From: Diplosphaera chodatii
Taxonomy: Eukaryota > Chlorophyta > Trebouxiophyceae > Prasiolales > Stichococcaceae
DNA: 64,000 nt
Assembly: GCA_032358165.1 (NCBI GenBank)
Contig: JAALGY010000038.1
Coordinates: 1,488,001 to 1,552,000, forward strand
Direction of reading: 5' to 3'
Positions 35,901 to 47,631 of the stretch are shown in pieces. The notes under the pieces were generated by a model, which did not search any database, had not been told where the DNA came from, and saw only the letters and a program-made list of their open reading frames with translations. Every line of letters begins with the position of its first letter. Position 1 is the first letter of the stretch. Made by a program: the position numbers and the translations under genes.

Positions 35901-38900
35901 CTGGAGCCGCTGGGCTTGGACAGGCGCCACAACCGCTACTGGCTGCTGCTGGGCGGCGCCGAGACTGCTGCCGATCCTGCCTCGGGGCGCCTGTTCTTCG
36001 AGTCCGCAGCCGATGGCAGCTTCAGGCATGTCGCCTGGAGTCCACCTCCGCCATGCACCAAACACTTCTCAGCATCCGCAGATCATCCACGTGGTTCCTG
36101 TCTGGTTGTTTTACTCCTGCATTGCAGGCTCAACACATAACCAATGATGTTTATGGCTATTAAGCCCTCTTCGTGGTGCACGTGACCTCATCTACCTGCG
36201 ATTGCTGGATCGACTGTAACAATGGTAGACCCATCATGCAGGTTGATTGGGGACAAGGACTCACTGGACATCCTGTTTGGGGCGCTGCTGCGGGAGGGTG
36301 CGCGCGAGGGGCCATTGTGGGCAGCCCTGGAGCGGCACCGAGGCAGCATCAAAGCGGCGATGCCAACAGGTGTGCATCAGGGCCATGGATTATGCTCTGG
36401 ATCTGGACAGCCTGAACAGATGCTGGGAAACAGGGGCCCCAGCGTAGTCATGCTGACATGATATGCAGCAATGGTAACACATGAACAAAGATTGGCAGAT
36501 GCAAGCTTGGCGTGCTATACAGGCATCTAAGTCTTAGGGGTGGTCGCATGGCGGCTGGATGCTCAATCGAATGCCTGACCCTCCACCACCATGTGTCGGG
36601 GCAGCGCCTGTGCATACAGCGGTGGCGACATCTGGCATGCAATTGCCGCAGGTCCTGTGGACATGCCTGCGCCGGCGGCTGAGCGGCCAGTGAAGGAGCG
36701 ACAGCGGCTGGCGGAGGAGCACCTGGCACTGGCGCCGGGGCTGCCCTCGGCGGCGTTTGGGCTGATGAGCGGGCAGGCGCCCTCGGTGCTGCGCGCCGTC
36801 ACGGAGCAGACGTCCACGCTGCCGGACGAGCCGCTCCACATGAAGCAGCTGAAAGCGGTACGTTTTGTAGCACACAGTCGGTCGTGTTGAATGGTTGGTA
36901 GCGGCTGCCGAGCGCGGCTGCGATTCTATGAGAGGACCTGCTGTCATCTGACGCAAGCACGTGGCGCGCCATTCCTGCACCTTTGCTGTGGGGCCTGCTC
37001 AGCCAGCTTGCGTGCGTTCCTACAACCGGCTGACGGCGCGCAGGCGATGCTGCTGGTGGGCGCTGCGCTGCCGGAGTCGGCGGTGGCCGGCTGGTGGGCG
37101 GCGGGGGCGTGGGCGCGGTCGGTGCGGGGGGCGGCGGGCTGCGCGCCGCTGCGCCGGTGCCTGGCCTGCCTGGAGGCGGCGGTGCGGCCGGACTGGCTGT
37201 CCGTCGCCTTCTGCCGCGCGCCCTCCCGCGTCCGGGGCGCATGGGTGCCCACACGTGAGCCATGCAGACGGTTGCAGACAGCTAGACTGTGGGTGCTGAG
37301 CTGTTGTGCCCTCTCCGCGCTGTGCTGTACTCCACAGGATGGTGCACAGGCAGCCTTTGTAGGGCGGGTGTGCAAATTTCGATGCGGTGCTGAGTATTGA
37401 TGGCACAAAGGCTGCACACGCAGAGGGCGAGGTGGCGAGCGCGGTGCCGCTGGCCAGTGGTGAGGCGCCACCGCTGCCGCAGCGGAGGGGACACACGCCC
37501 ATGCCCGCCAAATCGCCCTCACCCTATTCAGCTGCCAATGGCAGCGATGCAGCGGACACTCCAGCTGATGCCGTCAAGGCCGCACCTGGCAGCCAGGGGA
37601 CACCCCACGTGAGTCCCAGTGCAAAGTCGTAGCAATGTTGGTCTGCCTGCTCGTGGCAGGGGTTGCACCAGTGCTCCACTGCTGTGTTGTGACCCTCAGG
37701 ATGACGAGGACCCGCTGGCCTGGCTGCCCGCGACGCCAGCGGCGCTGGCTCTGCGGCTTGCAGAGTTCGACGCTGCCGTCATATACACACCCGGGCAGCC
37801 GCCGGCGCGGGAGACGGCGCAGGTGAGCCACCATGGTCTAGCTTAACATGTTTAGCCCGTCAGGTCTCATGCGGATGCTGCGGCTGCTGCAAGCTGGGAC
37901 ATGCTCAAGTCGGTGGAGTGGACATTCAATCTGGCGGTGCTAGCGGTGAGCCGATGTGTGCACCGCAGGCGTACCAGCGCATCCAGCGGGCAGCGCTGCC
38001 GGCGCCGCCGGAGGGGGGCGAGGCAGCGGGCGGCGACTCGTGGCTGGTGGCGCGGGGTGGGGGCCGCAGCGCAGCCCGCATGCAGGCGGCGCCCGCCGCG
38101 GGCCGGCGCAAGGACAAGCAGCTGCTGCCGCCCTTTCCTCCGGTGCGTGGTGTTGTCCCTGGGACTGCGTGCACGCAGGCTTGCTCCCATGATTGGATGG
38201 TTATCATTCTACAGCGTCATCGTGTGGATCCTGGGGCTGATGTTATGCATCCTGGGGCTGATGTTCACGTGGCGCCAAGCCGATCATGCATGGCGCCAAT
38301 GGGATGCAAGTTGCATGGCCCCCTTCTGTGCAGATGCACGGGCAGGCAGTGGACTTCCGCTTGCCCCGTGACTACGGGGAGGCAGGCGCCTTTGGCGGCC
38401 CACCCGAGCCGCTGCTGCCTGCAGGCCAGCAGGGCGGTACAGCCGGTCTGCCACCTGCAGGTGCGCCGCTCGTTGCTGCATATGGCATGCTGTTGGCCCA
38501 TGAATTTTCAGCGTGGTAGACCCCAGTCGTCACCTCGGTGACAACACACCACAGTGGACAAGCTGTTGTAACTCATTGCTTGTGCAGAAATCTGGCGTGT
38601 TGTGCTGGTTCCCTCGTAGACGCTTCGGCGTGCTGTGCGCAGGCAACGGCGCACAGCAGCGGCAGGGGCAGAAGCCCATCAAGGTGCAGCTGGGCAAGGG
38701 CGGCCTGCCGCCGCACCTGCAGCCGCCCAGCTCCGCGAATGCGACGCCCGCCACGTCCACAGGCGGTACGGCCATATGAGCCGTGTGCTGCTTGTGTCTG
38801 CTTGACGCGCTGCAGACGCTTTAACATGGCTTGGCACAGGCAATGCTGATGTCTGCTTCGTTCTCGGAAACGATGTCCTCAGGTTTTTCGTATGGTATTG

Positions 38901-39240
38901 GCAAGCAAGGGACATCATGCTATTGTCATCGTCATTCGCAGGTGATTACAGCGGCTACGAGGATGCACCCATGTCAGAAGCCGGCGATGATGGCGCCGAG
39001 GATGATGTGGTAAGCGTTGAGGTGCTGCTGGTATACGCACACTCCTCGCTCCTGCTGATACCTTCGGGCTGCAAATACTGCAGCACTGTCTGGCAGGTCC
39101 CACTCCTGAGCACCCTTGCCTCCGTGGACATGCAGGCAGACGATGACTACAATCAGGCAGCGCAGGAGGATGAGGATAGCTTAGATGAAGATGAGGAGGA
39201 GGTGGTTGGCGGCCTGTCCGATGAGGAGATCAGCGACTGA
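29919..39240 (+). CDS. RLT: RLT/RINGLET-type homeodomain protein with DDT, HARE-HTH and WHIM domains (ISWI partner)
   Basis: In plants, RLT proteins bind ISWI remodellers (CHR11/17). ATG 29919 follows an in-frame TAG at 29904. The homeodomain spans two exons: TPIQKEALEAAF (about 30015-30058), then FPPEEVRSALGERIGLTEQQ and VQVWFSHARRRAKKQ (30178-30285). An NLS-like AKRKRVQ (about 31005) and a charged coiled coil follow (31550-31920). The DDT domain is WGFLHTFSELLGVWPASLTE (about 32758), then DEAWAWGFDVDAWRAHLGPA (about 33155). HARE-HTH covers GAAWQVLAEAGPDGLSVGEI and SSRNPDASVSGALARDVIFW (33541-33810). WHIM motifs are EEIHPWVATLLAGDYDALSL (about 34535), LEPLGLDRRHNRYWLLLGG (about 35899) and DKDSLDILFGALLREG (about 36254). 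A long C-terminal extension ends in an acidic tail (EDSLDEDEEEVVGGLSDEEI; stop 39240). There is no PHD finger or bromodomain. Some middle joins (30790-31250) are unresolved in phase. Confidence 0.85.
38228..38265. repeat. 17-base direct repeat, period 21, in an RLT intron
   Basis: The sequence ATCCTGGGGCTGATGTT occurs at 38228-38244 and again at 38249-38265. A shorter GGCGCCAA repeat lies just downstream at about 38271 and 38292. It sits in an intron and looks like a small tandem duplication. Confidence 0.7.
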
Positions 39241-39420
39241 GCTGCTCTGTGCATAATTGTATGCAGTGGATGAATGTGCTTGAGCCTTTCTGGCTCGCTT
39301 CAACGGGCATGCATGCACACATGCTATCTTCTGCGTCTTGGGATTGTTGCAGAGATCATGCTTGCGGTTTCCACCTCCTGAGATTATGCAGCAGACTTCT
39401 CTGTGATGACGCTCGGTGTG

Positions 39421-40412
39421 CTACCCTACAACCGATTCATAAGAAGATGGACTCGACTGTGCTCCTTTGCGTTTGTGTCTGTCAGCTTGCAAGGCTTCGG
39501 CATCTACTCGCAGCATGCTGCCCAGGTACTGATGCACGACCCAGACCTCCACCGCTGCCGCCACCAACCGGCCGCTGACCACCACTGCTCCAAGCGCTGG
39601 CGAGGCCAGCAACGACCCACGCAGATACCTGCGAGGCGAAGATGCACAGGTGTCCCGAGGGAGTGCGAGGCAAACTTTGTCATCGTCCGCTGCAATGTTG
39701 TGCTTGTCCGCAGCATGTGTGCTGCAACTTGCCTGCGGCACCACAGCCACAGCGGGGCGCCCATGAGGCCGGCCACGGCCCAGGCGCCCGGCAGCGACCG
39801 GAAGTTGGCCGCCATCACCGAGTGCACCCACCAAGGCGCGCCGCGGAAGCACCCCGACTTCCACGCCGCACCGCCCCCCTGTGCCACAGGGTGTCAGGCT
39901 GGGCAGTCGCACACCCTGACGGATGCAGTGTGTCGCCAAGGCAGAGCCTATGACAGGCCTCCTGCGTCTGTTGCGACAGAGACGATGCAGCGTCGGGCGG
40001 CAGCCACGTACCGCGTGCGTGCAGGTGAAGACGGTCATCTCCAACAGCGGCATAGCGACGCCAGCAGGGCCATCGATTGCGCTCGCCCACAACACAGCTC
40101 TGCTCGCATTGTCAATCAGCACGTCCACAAAGGCCCCGAAGGACGTGGCCTGATTGAGCCTCCTTGCCAGATAACCGTCTAGAGCGTCCAGACAGAAGTT
40201 TGCCAAGAATAATGTGATGCATGTCGCGGCCTGCTTGGGCCCTGCAACCAGCGCTGCAGCCAGGCAGGCAATGCGAACTGCGCCAACCAGCTGTGGCGCC
40301 AGTAGCAGAACCTGCACACGGCGTGAAGGGGTATGTTGGGGACAAGACCGTCAAGTACGACTGTGAACTCGAATGCTCTCGCGGTCAGGCGTGCACCTAT
40401 CCGCCTGCGCAC
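39421..40412 (-). CDS. CDP-alcohol phosphatidyltransferase (PI synthase-like), 5' end unresolved
   Basis: This is an integral-membrane enzyme that transfers a phosphatidyl group from CDP-diacylglycerol to an alcohol. The diagnostic DG(x2)AR(x8)G(x3)D(x3)D motif is complete: DGYLARRLNQATSFGAFVDV followed by LID (about 40190-40125). Upstream membrane helices include QLVGAVRIACLAAALVAG (about 40290). Downstream exons give GAPWWVHSVMAANFRSLPGA and AVAGLMGAPLWLWCRR (about 39835-39745), and a last exon with LLASPALGAVVVSGRLVAAA ends at 39421. The LNQxTxFGA context resembles phosphatidylinositol synthase, but other members of the superfamily cannot be excluded. LDGLVPNIPLH (about 40350) looks like the family's VPN-L start, yet lies in another frame from QLVGAVRI with no ordinary intron between. 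No ATG was found in frame. Confidence 0.68.
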
Positions 40413-40895
40413 CGTGCATTTGCATGTTCCCAGTGGTCAAGCTCAGCCACTGCGAGATGCCGTGACGCGCCTTCAAGCCGCCCATGTGAAATGTGAAACG
40501 TGCCAGGCCTTGTCGCCTACTGCGAGCGCAGGCAGCATGCCCTCAACATGTCGCCTGGCGAGTCCAGGCCTGAGTGCCAGCTTCTGCACACACTACCTTG
40601 CCAGCATTGAACAGGCCCAGATTTCAACCTGATGATGTTGGTAGAGGCTGAACACACCGAGATAACAACAGCATAATGACTGCACCCGTTGAGAGGTGCT
40701 TTTGGGTTTCACCAAATCCGGCCCTCGCTGGCCCAGCCTATTATGTCCCTGATTCTGCCAAGGCATCTGAGGCCAGCATATCACTGCAACATCACCGCTT
40801 GCCTTCTGCCCTTGGACCTTGAAGATCAGGCTCAGCTCGTGTGAACAGCTCGGCAAACGCGAGCGGCGACAGCACCCCTGGCAGCCCTCGCCAGG
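40413..40895. promoter_or_regulatory. Divergent region between the CDP-alcohol transferase and START genes
   Basis: The genes on either side are transcribed away from each other, and the 5' exon of the minus-strand gene may extend into this region. One candidate is an ATG at about 40487 (MGGLKARHGISQWLSL). No promoter motif was identified; the role is inferred from orientation. Confidence 0.3.
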
Positions 40896-43800
40896 ATGTC
40901 GCCCTTCGGCGGCACTGGCTGGGGTGGGCAACTCCAAAGCTTCCCTGTCGACAGCAGCCTATGGGCCATGGCGGCTGTGCCGCTGCTGAGCACCGGCGTG
41001 TTGGGCCTCGTCGTGGGCATACTGGTGCGTTTGCAGCCCTCGGTCAGCGCGAAAACAAGAGTAGTAGCTGTCCGGCAACCAGGCACCGTGTCCCGTCGCC
41101 ACTGGTCCGCAGCGTTGCACGGGCGCCGTGCATCTGCACTGCTCAGACGACCTCATGGGTTGTGTCAGTGTTGCCGCGGCACTTGCACCCACAGCCCCGA
41201 TGGCCTGTGGGCACAGTTCGATGCTTCGGCTGCTGGCGTTGTGTTGCTGGGCTGACTGCGGGCAGCATGAACGATGGCTTTCAATGGGGCGTTCTCTCTG
41301 TTTGCTGTAGCATAACGTGGTTGGCAGTCTCACGTAGCAGCTCACTGTCTGGTTTGCCAGCTTCGAAATGGGCACTGATGTGATGTCTGTGACTTGTGCG
41401 GGAGCCTTGCTCACGGTGTGCTGCAGTCGTGTACGTGCTTGCGAGTGTAGCTTCATTGATTTCATGTCGAAGCAGAAACGGCTGTAATACGGTGTCCTTG
41501 GGCCGCCTTATCCTGCGGGTGCGCTTTCTGCCAACACGTGCGCTTGTTTGCCTCTGCAGCTGCCCCGGCCGCGCTTCCTGGAGGGCGGCGCACGCACAGG
41601 GGCGCTGCTGTGGTCTACACCGCCGGGCACAGCGCTGCGGCGCATTGCTCTGCTGTTCCACGGCGCCGTGATCCTCAGGTGGGAAGTTCGACTTGTGTGC
41701 TTCTCCCAACTTGGTGCACCGCTTTTTGTCCGAGTCACCACGTTTCGATCTGGTCTCTGTGTAGTGTCAGCATGCTGTCTGCTTCGGCGCCAGTGTCGAG
41801 CAGCCGCAGCTCTGGATCGGTTGTCGCTCGACTGTGCACACATCTTGACCTGCCAGCTGCTTGTTTCGCAGGGACGTCTGGCAGCACTCCATCGCGGCCG
41901 GCGCCCACGCGTATCTGCTGGCGCTCTGGGGCTGGCTCGCCGGCGGCGGCTGGGTGCTGGCGACGCAGCAGCCCGCCGACGCCAAGGCAGTGGTGGCCCT
42001 GCCGACGAATCCGGCCCCAACGCCGACGGGCCGCAGGGCGCCCGCGTCCCGCAAGCAGCACGGCCCGCGAGGCATCTCGTCGGAGCCCACCGATGACTGG
42101 TGAGTTGCCCGGCGACTGCGTGCACCGTCTTCTGCATGCAGGACACCAACACCAGATAGGCACCATATCTTGACTTATCTGCTCACCTGTCCTGGCAAGC
42201 CTGTCTGGGTCATCGGCAGCTCTTTGCACACGCGTTGCATGCAGCCAAGGCGCAGCATAGAACGCAGCCGCGTGACCAGGTGGCTGTGGCAGCTGCACTC
42301 CCCGATCATTTGCAGGTTGTCTGCATGACTGACATGCCTGGCTGCCCGCCTGCTGCAGGTACATCACCCAGGGGGACCTGCAGTTCTTCAAGGACACCTG
42401 CGAACGGAACGTGCCCCTGGCCGGCGCCAGCCAGTGGGAGCAGCAGATGGACAAGGACTTCAGCACATTCAACTACGCAGCGTACCGCCGCATCCTGCCG
42501 GTGAGACTCACGGGCCACCCTGTCTGGCGCTCAAGCCCTGCTGGGGATTGAACGGCGACAGCTGTGCAAGGCAGCACGTTGCAGACACTGCTGCGGCCCG
42601 GCCATAGATCCCTATCGCCTCTGACGCAGAGTGGCAAGGCCGAGTACAAGAGTGTGACGGTGTCGCTGGACGCCACGGCAGAGGAGTTCACGGACTTCTA
42701 CCTGGACGACGACATCCGTCCCACTTGGGTGAGTCGGGAGGAGCAATAGCTGGGCATTTCCTGCTGCCTTGTGCACCACCGCTGCTCTGCACCGGGTTCA
42801 TGGCCTTGGGTGGCTCAGGCTTCCAGGTTTGCGCTGCAGGACGGCATGATCACGGAGCATGATGTGCTGGAAAATGGGTCGCCGGCGGACCGGTGCCAGG
42901 TGGTGCACTGGATCCGCTCCTTCCCCTTCGCCTTCATCAGCGACCGGGAGTATGTGATCGCGCGCCGCCAGTTCCGCGACGCCAACGGCTGCATCTACGT
43001 CATCACCAAAAGCATCGAGCACCCGCGCGCGCCTGTCGACGACAGCGTCGTCCGCATGTGAGTTCATGATGGTCGCCCTGAGTATTTGCTCCTGAACTTC
43101 AGGATGATTTGCACATCCGGGGGGTTTGTCATATGCGCATGACTGATGCTCTGCTAGTTCACACGTGAGGGTGTGTGTACACCAGGTTGACCGCGCTTGC
43201 TGGGCCGTGCGCAGGGATGTGTTCTACTCGATGTGGCGCAGCCGCACGGTGCCCTGCCCCCGCGGCAGCGGCCGGCCGGCGTGCGAGACGGTGCTGCTGC
43301 ACCACGAGCAGTTCAAGATCCCGGAGAACCTGGCGCGCTTTGCCGTCAAGGCCGGCATGGCGGGCTTCGTGAAGAAGATGGGCCCCGCCGTCGCCAAGTT
43401 CGTGGAGGCGCGCCGCGCCACCACCGACCCGGTGCGCGCCGCCACCCCTCCAACCCATGTGGCCGCCGCAGCTGTGGATGTGGGCGCTCTGCTCGTGTAA
43501 CGTTGCTTGCAACCACAAAGCCTGTTGGCTCTGGGTTTGAGTCTGTGCATGCACTGATCGCCACTCTGATCTGATGTGCAGTTCGATGCGGATCCCAACG
43601 CGTACGGCGTGAAGCGCATCGCGCGCACCGCCAGCAACGCCTCCAGCCTGGACACCGTCGGCACGGAGTACACAGACGGCGACAGCTCCATCGCCGCAGA
43701 CGACAGCCGGTGCGCTGCAACACAGCTGTCCCCATGGGCTACCTCGTCGGCCTTCCTGCAGCCCTGCTTGCTTCACAGGCCGGGTGTTGACGTGCCTTTC

Positions 43801-44008
43801 CCCCTGCTGCAGGTATCCGCAGCGCGCAGAGCGGAAGCGGAGGCGAAAGCCCAAGCGCAACGGCATGCGCCGGCTGGTGGTCATGTCGATGGGCGTGGCC
43901 GCGGTGGCGGTGGCCCTGCAGCGCGGGCGCGGGCTGCCTGGCCTGCTGGGCGCGATTGCCGGCCTGCGGCCACGGCGGCAGCGGCAGGTTGCCGCACCCA
44001 GCGCCTGA
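40896..44008 (+). CDS. Membrane-associated START-domain lipid-binding protein (plant polyketide cyclase/lipid transport type)
   Basis: ATG 40896 gives MSPFGGTGWGGQLQ and then a hydrophobic helix (MAAVPLLSTGVLGLVVGIL, about 40968), a likely membrane anchor. The exon LPRPRFLEGGARTGALLWST (about 41561) is followed by a second hydrophobic stretch AYLLALWGWLAGGGWVLA (about 41910). The linker ITQGDLQFFKDTCERNVPLA (about 42362) precedes the START fold: YKSVTVSLDATAEEFTDFYL and DDDIRPTWD (about 42645-42730). Next come VVHWIRSFPFAFISDREYVI (about 42901), CIYVITKSIEHPRAP (about 42991), DVFYSMWRSRTVPCP (about 43217) and LLHHEQFKIPENLARFAVKA (about 43294). A basic C-terminus with a hydrophobic segment (RRLVVMSMGVAAVAVALQRG) ends at 44008. 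The pattern matches plant START proteins with N-terminal membrane helices. The bound lipid is unknown. Confidence 0.85.
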
Positions 44009-45428
44009 GCCGCTAATGTCCAGACCGGCACATCCGATGGCAACAGCCGCAGCAACCTGCCTGGCTGTCAGGCGTGCAGTGACACTGCAACAGCTGCCCG
44101 CGCGGCAGCGGCGAGAAAGGCATCAGCTGGCGAGGGGAATTGAAACTGTTTCAGGGGCAGCTCAGCGGCAGTGGGGCCGCAGCGAGCCCGGGATGGTCGT
44201 GGTATTCGTGCGCGGTGAGAGAGATGAGTTTTGTGCGGCACAGTGCGTTTTGTGCAGCGGTCCAGCGTGGCTTGGTCGGAGGAGGCCAGCACTGGCAAGA
44301 GCTGTTTCCCACATCATGAGCGGGGTCCAGCAAGTGGCGTGGACAGGCAGCAGCTTTGCGGGGCAGTGGTGGCTCGAGCTCCGGTCCCAGCACGCTTTTG
44401 GGGCAATAGCATCTCTCTCAGGCGTCGCAATCTGGTCTTCGCATCGAGTTGTCAGGCGGCGTACAACATGTGCATACATCAAGCCGATTGATACCAATGC
44501 CTGTGGTTGCACGCAGCCTGACTTATTTAGACCATATTTTTGGCAACGTGAGTTTAGGTTTCAAAGCATGTAGATGTCCGTTGAGTTGTCCAGTGCATGG
44601 ATGCTCAAGCCTGTTTTGGTCGTGTCTGAGGCCTCTAGGTGGTCTCATGCAGCGTGCCGTGCTGACCACTCCTGGCACAGCTGTAATATTAAGAGCTATC
44701 CACCAACTCAGTCGCATGCGGAAGCCATAGAGGCATCAGCCCCTCATCATGCAGCACGTCACCACAACACTCCGTTTCACTCTTGGCATTTGCTGCCCTT
44801 CCCACCAGAAATTCTCCTATTCCGACAGCTTCAAAGCTCCAATCAGTTGCTGTCCTTGATGACATGATGCCGCCATTCCACACCGCGACGGATGCTGCGT
44901 GACGGAAGCAGGTGCAATTGCCAGCCCTGTCCAAACCGATGCACGTTGCATTCTCCGCGTCCTTCATACTGACAGGCTGGCAATGATTGTTGACAGCGGC
45001 CGGTTTAATCAACAACCAATTCAATCAACTACCGTAAACTGCTGATAGCTGAGCAGACATGCAGATAACAACAGTCGACTAGTCCGAAATGAGCTCAACC
45101 AAATCAGTCAACGTGAAAACATTCGTAATCTGTAATACAGGTTCAAAATGTTCAGAGCGAGCTGGGAAGCACATTCCAGCCTGTTGCGCAGTGCTGCCTG
45201 CAGCACAGCACCTCTCAGCGAACATGCCATGCCACTGGCTCTGCTGCTTGCCAGTTGCGCTGGCTTCACCTCAGGACTGCTCAACAGTATGTAGGCCTCG
45301 GTTGCAGCGCTGCAGCGCCTCGTGCTCTGCCACAAAACCTCCCGCAGCCGGCTTGCGCCCTGCCTTCAGCAGCGGCAGCGACCCAGGGCAGCCGCCGCCG
45401 CTGACACCCTTGCCGCGCGGCCGCGGCA
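44009..45428. other. 1.4-kb convergent intergenic region, no supported gene
   Basis: This region lies between the START gene stop and the stop of the minus-strand Rab-like gene. Open frames on both strands show no recognisable motif or convincing exon structure. The segment at about 44520-45090 is more AT-rich than its surroundings, as expected for non-coding DNA. I see no transposon or RNA gene. Confidence 0.4.
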
Positions 45429-46519
45429 TCAGCAGCAGCTGCTCTGCCTGGCCGCCGCGCCCGGGCGAGAGGGGGGCGAGGAGTCCGGGCTCAGCACGAT
45501 GCTGTGGCTGCGGGGGCTGCCCGGGCGCGCCGCCACGGGGGACAGCCCCAGCGGCCGCGGCGTCGCCGCCGCGCCCCCCGCCCCGGCGGCCAGCGCCTCC
45601 GCGATGGCCTGGAACAGCTCCTGCACGACCAGGCGCCTGTCAGCTGACACGGAGTGCTGCATGGCACACCCGCGGCGAAGCAACTGCCGCTGTGGTGGCA
45701 ATGCTCCATTTCAGCTCCTTTGGCACAATGTTGTCAGGCTTGCCTGAGTCCCCTTGACTTCCGAATGGCAGGAGTTGCAGGCGCTCACCCCTACGCCTTG
45801 ACCGGACTTCGCCGAGGTGCTGTATAACTTCGCACCAACGCTGTCTGCAAACTTCTGCGCTGCTTGCGGCGACACAGCACGCTTGCCGCTGGCGGTGCCG
45901 CTGCTGTCATTGCTGTCGCTGCCAGCAGCATCCAGCATATCTGCTTTTGTGGAAACCAGATGAATCTGGCACTGCGGTTCGTTGGTCCTAAGCTCATTCA
46001 CCTGCATGCGTGCGGCAGGCTGCATAACGCGGTTGGCAGCAGCTCAAGGAAAGTCTCAGGCTGCTTCTGTGCGGAAGGAGCGGGCGTGCGCTTGCTGGAC
46101 AAGCGGACAACCCACCCAAAACTGTAGCTTCTCGAAGCTCGGCCGCGAGCATGGATCGAAGCACACGACAGCAGCGCGTGAGGCGCGGTAGTAAAGGCAG
46201 GAAAGGCTCTGGAACTGCTCCGCTCCAGCAGTGTCCCAGATGCCCAGCGTGATCGTTCTGCCACCATTCACATGCACCTGGACGCACAGGACAGACTTGC
46301 GCCAAAGTCGCCATGCATGTGTCATGGCACAGGCACCAAAAGAGAGGTAGCTGCGGCCCGTCCAGCATCGCTTCTCTGCCCCACCTTCTTTGCCGCAAAT
46401 GCTGCGCCGATCGTGTTCTTGAGTGATGGCTCGAAGCTGTCGTTGATGTATCTGTCCAGAAGGCACGTCTTCCCCACGCCCGAGGACCCCAGCAGCACCA
46501 CCTTGCAGTCCACCCTGGC
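45429..46519 (-). CDS. RAB24-like: Rab24-like small GTPase, first exon not located
   Basis: This is a Ras-superfamily GTPase, presumably acting in membrane traffic. The first visible exon starts after an acceptor at 46519 with RVDCKVVLLGSSGVGKTCLL (P-loop GSSGVGKT), then switch I NTIGAAFAAKK (about 46410). Exon 2 has VHVNGGRTITLGIWDTAGAE and the tail CFDPCSRPSFEKLQFWV (about 46280-46115). Exon 3 has NELRTNEPQCQIHLVSTKAD and GAKLYSTSAKSGQG (about 46010-45800). Exon 4 has RLVVQELFQAIAEALAAG and a Ser/Pro-rich tail ending QSSCC at 45429, a geranylgeranylation-type CC end. Switch II is TAGAE, not TAGQE, and G4 is STKAD, not NKxD. Both substitutions resemble Rab24 and predict weak GTP hydrolysis. 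No ATG is in frame in the first exon, so the start codon lies in an upstream exon. Confidence 0.82.
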
Positions 46520-47631
46520 CTGCAGGCTCACCGCCCTGACACGGTGGGCCGTGAACTTTCTTGTCCGAGTGTTGGCTGATCAGTGGCAGCCGCCCTGATG
46601 CCGTCGTCCATCGGGCTCATGCATAAACATGATTGATGGCTGCATGCATGGCAAACACCATGCCAGATACAGTGCCGTCTGCCGCGGTCGGCAGCTTCAA
46701 GGCCAGAGGAACGTGCGGCAGGGACGTGCACCCACCATGTACAGCGGCGGGTCGTTGTCGACGTGGGTGCTGCCTGATATCTGTGAGGCCGACGCCCAGT
46801 GATGCAGTCGACACCCTGCACCGGGTGCTGCTCCGCTGCCCTGGCACACGTGCCAGCTTGCCGCACTCCAACGTGCGATCACAATATACACGAAAGCTTG
46901 CAACTGATCCAGTCAGTGCGTGCTACTTTGTGGCAGATATAGCACGATGTTCAGCGTCCTTGAGAGCAGTTGTTGGGACTCGGGCTTCTGCTTCCGATAG
47001 TAAGAACCAGAGATGCGCAGTACCCGCAGGTGAACAGTGCTCCGATGCAGGGCTGCGTCGGAAGCGGTGTGTGTGTGAGAAGCAGACGCTTGGCTGTGCT
47101 GCAGCCGCATCCCGCAATCGATGTTGAGGCGGTGTTGAGCGCATGAGCACGTGTGAGCACGTGCCGTCGGGTCTAAACTATTGGGAGTTGTAATTTTAAC
47201 TTTAGTAGTCGGTGCGTTCCCCCGCTCGCCACACCCGCTCTGCACCCTGATCAGCTGCTGATCAGCATATCCAGTCAGCCTAATGCATTTGGGCATGCCA
47301 GCATGCCGCCTGATCGCGCGGCCTGTACGTCGCTCCTGAAAGCAACACAGCTCGGCGAAGTCGGCCACGCAGCCAGCATTGATCGTCGCAGCATTCGGCA
47401 ATCGCGGGCATCGTTGCTGCGCCATCATGTGATGTGATTTGTGCATCGATCACATCATGAACCATCTGAAACTCACGTTGCGATCATGAGCTGGGATGTC
47501 ACATGCAAGCCACAGTGAGACTATATCAGCATGCTCCCCGTCTGCGACCCACTCTCGCAAGCGGGTCAGCGTGCAGCTGCTGCGCTCGCACCTTTGTAGC
47601 AGCAGCAGACGGCACCAGCCCCTACGGCAGG
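46520..47631. other. Divergent region between the Rab24-like and hydrolase genes
   Basis: This 1.1-kb region should contain the missing first exon of the minus-strand Rab24-like gene and the promoter of the plus-strand hydrolase. A long minus-strand frame (46913-47446) has no recognisable motif and is not called. An in-frame ATG at 47503 could extend the hydrolase N-terminus. Confidence 0.35.

Noticed and set aside
38271..38300. GGCGCCAA repeats as possible regulatory sites
   Set aside because: They resemble E2F-like sites but sit inside an intron next to a small tandem duplication, and I have no other support.
46913..47446. 177-codon minus-strand open frame
   Set aside because: No recognisable motif, no exon-like boundaries and it lies in the expected divergent 5' region. 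Such frames are common by chance at this GC content.
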